Part shown: positions 1 through 6,761 of the stretch, in pieces
How positions within the stretch are numbered: position 1 is the first letter of the stretch
How the letters are laid out: every line of letters starts with the position of its first letter
DNA from: Brachybacterium sacelli
GTDB lineage: Bacteria; Actinomycetota; Actinomycetes; Actinomycetales; Dermabacteraceae
Direction: 5' to 3'
DNA: 64,000 nucleotides
Assembly: GCF_017876545.1 (NCBI RefSeq)
Contig: NZ_JAGIOD010000001.1
Location: forward strand, 992,001-1,056,000
The notes under the pieces: generated by a model
The model's input: the letters and a program-made list of their open reading frames with translations, nothing else
What the model was told of the DNA's origin: nothing
The model's database searches: none
Position numbers and translations under genes: made by a program

Positions 1-89
1 GAGCCGGCCGGGGCCGCGGTCTGGGTCGGGGCAATCCGGGGGCGGGCGCCTGGCCGTGGCCGGCCACCGCTCGGGGTGGGGCCGCTGGG

Positions 90-1511
90 TCAGTCCGTGC
101 CCAGCAGGTCCGTGCCCAGCAGCTCCGCGATCTGGGGGTGCCCGGCGACATAGCCCTCCAGCAGCTTCGCACCCAGTTCCGGGGAGCTGACCAGCGGATG
201 TGTGGCGAAGCCCTGCCAGGCGGCATCGCGGGATCCGGTGACCGCCGCCTCGAGGATCTTCCGCTCGGAGGCCCGCAGAGAGCTCATCAGGCCCAGCCGT
301 CCGAGCTCGACGGGGGCGATGGGCAGCGGATGCACCCCGTCGGCATCCACCTCGCACAGCACCTCGAGCACCGCATCGGTCGGCAGCTCCGGCACGATCC
401 GCTCGGAGGCGAGGGCGTCCTGCCGCTCGGCGGAGAGGTTGCCGACGTCGAGGATCATCCGCTCGCGCCGCCCCGTGGCCAACGCCGTCATCAGCCGCAG
501 CGCCACCTCCTGGTAGCCGCCGCCGGCGACGTCCTCCTCGCGGCGCTCCTCGTCGCGGGACTCGGCCATGTACGTCGCTTCGCGCTCGTGGAGCGTCTCG
601 CGCCACAGCTCGGCGGGGGAGGAGCAGCAGCTCTCGTCCTCCGCAGCGAGGTAGAAGTCCCCCTGCTGCTTGGCGAGGAACTCCCCGCGAGTGGTCGCGG
701 CGCCGGTGATCCGCTCGATCGCCGCGGTCGTGTGGAGGTAGTAGTACAGGTACTCGTTGGGCAGCGCGCCGTCGGCCCGCACCCAGTCCTTGCCGATCAG
801 CCGTGCCTCCTCGATCTCCTCGAGGGCGGCGTCGTCGCCGAGCAGCCCGGGCAAGCGGTCGATCCCGTCGACCGTGACCGCGCGCAGCCACCCCAGGTGG
901 TTCAGCCCCACGTAGTCGACCTCGGCGCCGCGCTCGCCGGCCACCAGGTCCACATCGAGCAGCCGGCCCACTCGGCGCACCAGACCGATCGGGGTGTCGC
1001 AGATGCCGACGACGCGGTCGCCGAGCACGGAGCGCATCGCCTCGGTGACGATGCCGGCAGGGTTCGTGAAATTGATGGTCCAGGCGTCGGGGGCGAGCTC
1101 GGCGACCGTACGCGCGATGTCCAGGGCGACCGGGATCGTGCGCAGCGCGTACGCGAGCCCGCCCGGACCGATGGTCTCCTGGCCCAGCAGTCCCAGGCCC
1201 AGGGCGACCCGCTCGTCGATGGTGCGGGCCTCGGCGCCGCCCACCCGGACCGCGCTGAAGACGAAGTCGGCGCCGGCGACGGCCTCGCGCAGGTCGGTGG
1301 TCGCGCTCAGGCGGGGCGCGTGGGAGAGGCGCCCTTCCGCCTCGAGCCGCTCGCGCACCCCACCGATGACCTCCGTGATCGTGCGCAGACGGCCGGTGTC
1401 GACGTCCTGCAGGGCGATCTCGTCGACCTGCAGCCCGGTGGCTCCGGTGGCCACGGCTTCGTACACCAGCGGCACGCGGAATCCGCCGCCGCCCAGGATC
1501 GTCAGCTTCAT
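90..1511 (-). CDS. Glycoside hydrolase family 4, 6-phospho-glucosidase type
   Basis: The 473-residue product begins with a GGGGFRVP dinucleotide-binding loop. It carries the GH4 signatures GPGGLAYALRTIP (about residues 107-119), NFTNPAGIVTEA, CDTP and NHLGW. GH4 enzymes need NAD and Mn2+ and cleave glycosides by oxidation, elimination and reduction; the Cys of CDTP and the His of NHLGW are the expected metal ligands. Overall the protein resembles cytosolic 6-phospho-beta-glucosidases (LicH/CelF), but these usually read CN-x-P. CD-x-P, as I recall, is typical of 6-phospho-alpha-glucosidases, so anomer specificity is open. The ATG overlaps the stop of the DeoR gene (ATGA), which sets the start and implies co-transcription. 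No PTS is encoded nearby, so the phosphate may come from the PfkB kinase at 5.5 kb (inference). Confidence 0.88.
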   Translation of the reverse strand: MKLTILGGGGFRVPLVYEAVATGATGLQVDEIALQDVDTGRLRTITEVIGGVRERLEAEGRLSHAPRLSATTDLREAVAGADFVFSAVRVGGAEARTIDERVALGLGLLGQETIGPGGLAYALRTIPVALDIARTVAELAPDAWTINFTNPAGIVTEAMRSVLGDRVVGICDTPIGLVRRVGRLLDVDLVAGERGAEVDYVGLNHLGWLRAVTVDGIDRLPGLLGDDAALEEIEEARLIGKDWVRADGALPNEYLYYYLHTTAAIERITGAATTRGEFLAKQQGDFYLAAEDESCCSSPAELWRETLHEREATYMAESRDEERREEDVAGGGYQEVALRLMTALATGRRERMILDVGNLSAERQDALASERIVPELPTDAVLEVLCEVDADGVHPLPIAPVELGRLGLMSSLRASERKILEAAVTGSRDAAWQGFATHPLVSSPELGAKLLEGYVAGHPQIAELLGTDLLGTD

Positions 1512-2278
1512 GGCAGCAGGACCTCCAGCTCCTCCCCCTCCGGGAGGACGAGCGCATCGGGGGCGGGGGAACGGTCGGTGATCAGTCCCGTGAACCGATC
1601 CAGGGAGGAGACCTCGAGGAAGCCCGAGCCGGGCAGCTTCTCGTGATCTGCGAGCAGGAAGGCCGTGGTCGAGACCTCGAGCAGGCCGCGCTTGACCGGC
1701 ACCTCGCTGGGAGTCGAGTCGAGCACCGTCCCGTCGGGCCGGATGCCGGAGGTGCCGAGGAACGCCATGTCGACCCGGACCTGCCGCAGGGCGGACTCGG
1801 TCAGGGTCCCCACGAGCGACTGGTAGTTCGGCCGCAGCAGCCCGCCGAGCACGACGATGTCGACGTCCGGGGCCTCGGCGAGGGCCTGGATCACGGCGAG
1901 CGAGGCCGTGACCACGGTCAGCGACCGCCCGGCGAGCAGGGGGCACATCGCCGCGACGGTGGTGCCGATGTCCAGCGCGATCACGTCACCGTCGGCGATG
2001 CAGGACACGGCGCGCTCGGCGATCTGCCGCTTGGCGGTCGAGGCGGAGGTGGCCACGTCGGCGAAGGCCCGCACGTCGGCCTCGGGCCGGATGCTGCCGC
2101 GCACGTCGCAGGCACCGCCGCGCACGCGACGCACCGCGCCGGAACCGGACAGCAGCTCGAGATCGCGACGGATGGTGGCCTCGGAGACGGCGAAGTCCAC
2201 GCTCAGGCGGCCGACGGTCGCCGAACCGTGGCGGCGCACGAAGGCGACGATGGCCTCGTGGCGTTCTTCGCTGAGCAT
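1508..2278 (-). CDS. DeoR-family transcriptional regulator of the sugar locus
   Basis: 256 residues. An N-terminal DeoR helix-turn-helix (LSEERHEAIVAFVRRHG, then VSEATIRRDL at about 31-40) is followed by the DeoR sensor domain with DIGTT, TASLAVIQAL and VLGGLLRPN motifs that normally bind a phosphorylated sugar. It is translationally coupled to the GH4 gene downstream and divergent from the ABC operon, so it probably represses both until a sugar-phosphate appears (inference). The ATG lies six bases after a TACGGT -10-like box and has no Shine-Dalgarno sequence, consistent with a leaderless transcript. Confidence 0.9.
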   Translation of the reverse strand: MLSEERHEAIVAFVRRHGSATVGRLSVDFAVSEATIRRDLELLSGSGAVRRVRGGACDVRGSIRPEADVRAFADVATSASTAKRQIAERAVSCIADGDVIALDIGTTVAAMCPLLAGRSLTVVTASLAVIQALAEAPDVDIVVLGGLLRPNYQSLVGTLTESALRQVRVDMAFLGTSGIRPDGTVLDSTPSEVPVKRGLLEVSTTAFLLADHEKLPGSGFLEVSSLDRFTGLITDRSPAPDALVLPEGEELEVLLP

Positions 2279-2412
2279 GGCGTCACCGTAGCACCGTTCG
2301 CGCAGCTTCGAACATGACTGTGCACAAGCCTGCATCTGCGAGCACGATGTGCCATCATGGTGCCCTGCGCCACAGCATCGCGGCTGTCGCCGCCCGCACC
2401 CAGGAGGACACC
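2279..2412. promoter_or_regulatory. Divergent promoter region, DeoR / ABC operon
   Basis: 134 bases between divergent genes. On the minus strand TACGGT (2285-2290) stands six bases before the DeoR ATG. Two small dyads, TGTGCACA (2319-2326) and GCAC-GAT-GTGC (2342-2352), are possible operator pieces. On the plus strand AGGAGG at 2402-2407 is a strong ribosome site for the binding-protein gene. Regulator binding is inferred. Confidence 0.4.
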
Positions 2413-3786
2413 ATGCGTCGTCAGTCCCGTCGACATTTCCTCGGCTCGAGCGCTGCCGTCGGGGGCGTCGGACTCCTCGCCGCCTGCGCACCCGGCTCCG
2501 ACTCCGGCGCGAGCGACGGCGGCGGTTCCGGCCCGGCCGCCTCCGACGTCGAGACGGACCCCGCGGCGATGGGCGAGATCACCCTGAAGGTCTGGGACCA
2601 GGAGGTCCGCGGCGCGCAGAACGACGCGATCGAATCGCTCGTCGACGCCTTCGAGAAGGCGTACCCGAACATCACGGTCGATCGGGTCAAGCAGTCCTTC
2701 GACGACCTCCAGCAGCAGTCCGGCCTGGCGCTGTCCGGGAACGACGTGCCCGACGTGCTGCAGGTCAACAACGCCCGCGGCGACATGGGCGAGTTCGTCA
2801 AAGCCGGCCAGCTCACCGACCTGACCGGCTACGCCGAGGCCTACGGCTGGGAGGACCGCTTCCCCACGTCGGTGCTGTCCAAGGCCCGCTACTCGGCCGA
2901 CGGAGTCACCTTCGGCGAAGGCCCGCTGTGGGGACTCCCGCAGACCGGCGAGGTGTGCGGCATCTACTACAGCGCGAAGAAGCTCAAGGCTCTCGGGGCG
3001 AAGCCACCGACGACCTGGGACGAGGTGTACGCGCTGGTGGAGGCCGCGCAGGAGGCCGGCGAGCTGCCGATCAAGCTCGGCAACCTCGAGCAGTGGCCCG
3101 CGCTGCACCTCTTCGGCCCGCTGCAGGCGGACTTCGTGACCGCCGAGACCATCGTCCCCCTCGCCATGGGCAACGCCGGGGCCGACTGGACCAGCGAGGA
3201 GAACCTCGCCGCCCTCACGCGGCTCGCCGACTGGGCGAGCAGCGGCGCCCTCGGCGACTCCCCCAACGGCCTCGCCTACGACACCGCCTGGGCGGAGTAC
3301 ACGGAGGGCTCGGGCGTGCTGCTGATCGGCGGCTCCTGGCTCGGCCCCGACATGGGGGCCGTGATGGGGGAGGACCTGCGCTTCATGGCCCCACCCGCCG
3401 GGGTCGACGGGACGATCGCCACCACCGGCGGCACCGGCCTGCCCTTCGCGATCCCGGCGAAGGCCGCGAACGCCGACGCGGCGGCCGCCTACATCGACCA
3501 CCTCACCTCCGACACGGCGATGGAACTGATCGCCGAGGCCGGCGGGATGCCGGTGCTGCGCACCGCGGAGCTCGCCCCGGCCTCCGGGGTGAACAAGGAC
3601 ATCTACGAGGCCTTCGACGCGGTCTCGAACGACGGGGAGCTGCTGCCCTACCTCGACTACGCCACGCCGACCTTCGCCGACACCGCCGGGGCCGCGCTGC
3701 AGCAGGTCATCGGTGGCGAGAGCGAGCCGGCCGCCGCGGCCGAGGAGCTGCAGACCGACTACGGCGACTTCACTGCGGAGGGCTGA
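2413..3786 (+). CDS. ABC sugar transporter, substrate-binding lipoprotein
   Basis: 457 residues. The N-terminus has twin arginines (RRHFLG) and a lipobox (LLAAC), so export by Tat and lipid anchoring at the Cys are likely. The mature part is an extracellular family-1 solute-binding protein (EITLKVWDQEVRGAQND, then FEKAYPNITVDRV; late GGTGLPFAIPAKAANADAA), the class that binds oligosaccharides. The chosen ATG has AGGAGG five bases upstream; a longer in-frame start at 2314 lacks a ribosome site and would bury the signal peptide. First gene of the operon 2413-9515. Confidence 0.93.
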   Translation: MRRQSRRHFLGSSAAVGGVGLLAACAPGSDSGASDGGGSGPAASDVETDPAAMGEITLKVWDQEVRGAQNDAIESLVDAFEKAYPNITVDRVKQSFDDLQQQSGLALSGNDVPDVLQVNNARGDMGEFVKAGQLTDLTGYAEAYGWEDRFPTSVLSKARYSADGVTFGEGPLWGLPQTGEVCGIYYSAKKLKALGAKPPTTWDEVYALVEAAQEAGELPIKLGNLEQWPALHLFGPLQADFVTAETIVPLAMGNAGADWTSEENLAALTRLADWASSGALGDSPNGLAYDTAWAEYTEGSGVLLIGGSWLGPDMGAVMGEDLRFMAPPAGVDGTIATTGGTGLPFAIPAKAANADAAAAYIDHLTSDTAMELIAEAGGMPVLRTAELAPASGVNKDIYEAFDAVSNDGELLPYLDYATPTFADTAGAALQQVIGGESEPAAAAEELQTDYGDFTAEG

Positions 3787-3793
3787 GTCGCCG

Positions 3794-4681
3794 ATGTCGA
3801 AGAGTCCCCCCTCGGCGGTCGTGCGCTCGCGCCTGACCCCGTACCTTTTCATCCTGCCCGCCTTCCTCGTCTATGCGGCGTTCTCGCTGTACCCGCTGAT
3901 CAGGGCGGCACAGTTCTCCCTGTACGACTGGGCCGGCTTCGGGCCCTCGACCTTCGTGGGGTTGGCGAACTATGCGGACCTCGCGGGGGACGAGGCGTTC
4001 CGGGCCGCCCTCGGCAACGCCCTGGTGCTGATCGCGTTCTACGCGCTGCTGCCGCTGGTGATCGGTCTCGTGCTGGCGGCCATCTTCCGTCGCGGACAGG
4101 TGCGAGGGATGGGCTTCTTCCGCTCGGTGATCTTCCTGCCGCAGGTGATCGCGCTGGTGGTGGTCGCGGTGGCATGGCGGAACATCTACGCGCCGAACGG
4201 GCCGCTGAACGAGCTGCTGCGCGCCGTCGGGCTCGACGGACTGGCCCGCGGTTGGCTGGGGGACCCGGGGGCCGCCCTGCCGGCGGTCGGGTTCATCGGC
4301 ACCTGGTTGGAGATGGGGCTGGTGATGCTGCTGCTGCTGGCGGGCATGAGCCGTATCCCCGACGACCTCTTCGAGGCGGCGCGGCTGGACGGCGCCGGTC
4401 CGGTGCGCGAGTTCTTCGCGATCACCCTGCCGTCGGTGCGTGGTGAGATCGTCGTCGCCCTGGTGCTGACCATCATCGCGGCCCTGAAGACCTTCGACCT
4501 CATCTACATGACGACGTCCGGTGGGCCCGGCAACGCCACCACGGTGCCCAGCTACGAGGTGTACGACAGGGCGTTCCAGCTGCGTGAGGTCGGTTCCGCC
4601 AGCGCCGTCGCCATCGTGCTGACGGTGCTGGTGTTCGCGATCAACGTCCTGGTCACGCGGATCGGGGAGCGGTCGCGATGA
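3794..4681 (+). CDS. ABC sugar transporter permease (MalF/UgpA type)
   Basis: 295 residues with about six membrane segments, starting at PYLFILPAFLVYAAFSLYP. The EAA loop that contacts the ATPase is visible as DLFEAARLDGAGPVREFFAITLP near residues 190-212, followed by the GGPGNAT stretch typical of MalF/UgpA-like subunits. It starts seven bases after the binding-protein stop and ends in an ATGA overlap with the second permease. No ATPase gene follows, so a shared MsiK-like ATPase is expected elsewhere. Confidence 0.93.
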   Translation: MSKSPPSAVVRSRLTPYLFILPAFLVYAAFSLYPLIRAAQFSLYDWAGFGPSTFVGLANYADLAGDEAFRAALGNALVLIAFYALLPLVIGLVLAAIFRRGQVRGMGFFRSVIFLPQVIALVVVAVAWRNIYAPNGPLNELLRAVGLDGLARGWLGDPGAALPAVGFIGTWLEMGLVMLLLLAGMSRIPDDLFEAARLDGAGPVREFFAITLPSVRGEIVVALVLTIIAALKTFDLIYMTTSGGPGNATTVPSYEVYDRAFQLREVGSASAVAIVLTVLVFAINVLVTRIGERSR

Positions 4682-5481
4682 GGATCTCCGCCGCCGAGCG
4701 CACGATGAACTACGTCGTGCTGGTGCTGTTCGCCCTGTTCGCCCTCGTCCCGATCCTCACCATCCTCGCCACGGCGCTCTCCCCGCAGATCGGGGAGGCC
4801 CCCGGACTGCACCTGGGCAACTTCGTGGAGGCCTGGCAGGTGGGCGGCTTCGGTCGCTCCCTGGGCAACTCCCTGATCGTCGCCGCCCTCGTGGTCACCT
4901 CCGCCGTGGTCCTCTCGGTGCTGTCCGGCTACGCCTTCGGCACCATGCGGTTCCGGGGCGCGACGGTGCTGTTCTACGTGTTCCTGCTGGGATTGATGAT
5001 CCCCACCGAGGCCACCGTGATCCCGCTGTTTTTCGACCTGCGCACCCTGGGTCTGACCGACACCTACGCCGCGATCGCCCTCCCGCAGATCGCGCAGTCC
5101 GTCGCCTTCGGCACCTTCTGGCTGCGCGCCCAGTTCCGGACCCTTCCCACCAGCCTGCTGGAGGCCGCCGCGCTCGACGGCGCCGGACCGATGCGCACAC
5201 TGCGCAGCGTGGTGGTGCCCGCCTCCGTCCCGGCACTGACCACCCTCGTCGTGCTGGCGTTCATGTGGACCTGGAACGAATTCCTCATCGCCCTGGTCAT
5301 GGCCCCCGGCGGTTCCCTGCGCACCGCCCCGCTGGGCCTGTCCAACTTCCAAGGCCAGTACACCGCCGAGCTCGCCCTGCTCTCGGCGGGAGCGGTCATC
5401 GTCGCGCTGCCGATGGTGATCATGTTCCTGTTCCTGCAGAGGCACTTCATCCGCGGAATGCTCGAAGGAGCCGTGAAGTGA
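4678..5481 (+). CDS. ABC sugar transporter permease (MalG/UgpE type)
   Basis: 267 residues, six predicted membrane helices. The EAA loop reads LLEAAALDGAGPMRTLRSVVVP, followed by FMWTWNEFLIAL, typical of the second (MalG-like) permease of carbohydrate uptake family 1 systems. The start codon overlaps the stop of the preceding permease (ATGA) and its own stop overlaps the kinase start (TGATG). The three genes are therefore likely translated as a coupled unit. Confidence 0.93.
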   Translation: MRISAAERTMNYVVLVLFALFALVPILTILATALSPQIGEAPGLHLGNFVEAWQVGGFGRSLGNSLIVAALVVTSAVVLSVLSGYAFGTMRFRGATVLFYVFLLGLMIPTEATVIPLFFDLRTLGLTDTYAAIALPQIAQSVAFGTFWLRAQFRTLPTSLLEAAALDGAGPMRTLRSVVVPASVPALTTLVVLAFMWTWNEFLIALVMAPGGSLRTAPLGLSNFQGQYTAELALLSAGAVIVALPMVIMFLFLQRHFIRGMLEGAVK

Positions 5482-6725
5482 TGACCGAGAACGCCCCGAC
5501 CCCCGGACCTGCGACCCCCGATAGCGGCCGCCCGACGACGGACAGCGCCCCGTCGGACCCGGCCCCTCCGGAGGGCTCCACCGCCGCGTCCCGCCCCTGG
5601 CTCACCGCGAAGGAGGCGGCCGCCATCGACGCCGCCGCGGACTGGGACCCCCTGGCCGCGACCCGCCAGGAGGGGGACCCGCCGCTGGACGTGCTGCTGT
5701 CCGGGACCGTCTTCTTCGACATCGTCTTCACGGGCCTGGACCGTCTGCCCGCGCCCGGCGAGGAGCTGTGGAGCAAGGGCATGGGCTCCAGCCCCGGGGG
5801 CATCGCCAACCTCGCCGTGGCCGCGGCCCGCCTCGGACTGCGCACCGGGTTGGTGGCCGGATTCGGCGACGACGCCTATGCCGACTGGATGTGGCACACC
5901 ATGGCGCACGAGGAGGGCATCGACCTGACCGCCTCCCGTCGCTTCCCCGACTTCCATTCGCCGCTGACCGCCTCCGTCGCCGCCCAGGGCGACCGGGCGA
6001 TGGTCACCCACGGCCACGAGCTGCCCGAGCCGCTGTCGGTGATGATCGCCCGGGCCCCGGCCGCGCGGGCCGCCGTCGTCGACCTGGCGGGGGAGACCGG
6101 GTGGTGGGCGGACCTCGCCCGTCGCGGCTCGAAGATCTTCGCCGACATCGGCTTCGACGAGACCGGCCGCTGGGACGTGGCGGACCTCGCCCCGCTCGCG
6201 CACTGCCATGCCTTCACGCCCAATGCGGTCGAGGCCATGGGGTACACCCGCACCGAGAGCCCCGACCGGGCCGTGCGCGCGCTCGCCGAGAAGGTGCCGC
6301 TGGCCGTGGTCACCGACGGCGCCACCGGCTCCTACGCGATCGACGCGTCCACCGGTGAGGAGGCGTACTGCCCGGCCGTGCCCGTGACCGCGATCGACAC
6401 CACCGGTGCCGGCGACGTGTTCGCCGCCTCGATGGTGCTGGGCACCCTCGCCGACTGGCCGCTGGACGAGCGACTGAAGTTCGCCTCACTCTGCTCCGCT
6501 CTCGCCGTCCAGCAGTTCGGCGGGTCCCTGGCAGCCCCCGGCTGGGGCGACATCACCGACTGGTGGCGGCACCTCACCGATGCGGCCGACGACGGGGACC
6601 TGCGCGCCGCGTACACCCGCGACGGCTACTGCTTCCTCGAGCACATCGTCCCCGACCGTCGGGTCCAGGGACGACGTCGCGCCCAGGGCACCTTCGCCCT
6701 GCGCTCGGACGCCGGCAAGCACTGA
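5481..6725 (+). CDS. PfkB-family carbohydrate kinase
   Basis: 414 residues. A low-complexity Pro/Thr/Ala-rich extension of about 60 residues precedes the ribokinase fold, which begins at VLLSGTVFFDIVFTG. The GGIANLAVAAARLG segment is the PfkB N-terminal signature, and DTTGAGDVFAAS is the C-terminal signature with the catalytic Asp. Ribokinase-type enzymes phosphorylate a sugar hydroxyl with ATP. The gene overlaps the permease stop by one base, so the substrate is probably the imported sugar. I infer that it could supply the 6-phosphate needed by the GH4 enzyme encoded divergently. The exact sugar cannot be read from sequence. Confidence 0.88.
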   Translation: MTENAPTPGPATPDSGRPTTDSAPSDPAPPEGSTAASRPWLTAKEAAAIDAAADWDPLAATRQEGDPPLDVLLSGTVFFDIVFTGLDRLPAPGEELWSKGMGSSPGGIANLAVAAARLGLRTGLVAGFGDDAYADWMWHTMAHEEGIDLTASRRFPDFHSPLTASVAAQGDRAMVTHGHELPEPLSVMIARAPAARAAVVDLAGETGWWADLARRGSKIFADIGFDETGRWDVADLAPLAHCHAFTPNAVEAMGYTRTESPDRAVRALAEKVPLAVVTDGATGSYAIDASTGEEAYCPAVPVTAIDTTGAGDVFAASMVLGTLADWPLDERLKFASLCSALAVQQFGGSLAAPGWGDITDWWRHLTDAADDGDLRAAYTRDGYCFLEHIVPDRRVQGRRRAQGTFALRSDAGKH

Positions 6726-6761
6726 CCGCACGGCAGCGGTCCCGCGAGAGACGAGAACCCC

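Noticed and set aside
1..89. Terminator or partial gene at the left edge
   Set aside because: GTGGCCGGCCAC (56-67) is a palindrome, but no reading frame or clear stem with context can be supported in the 89 bases before the GH4 stop.
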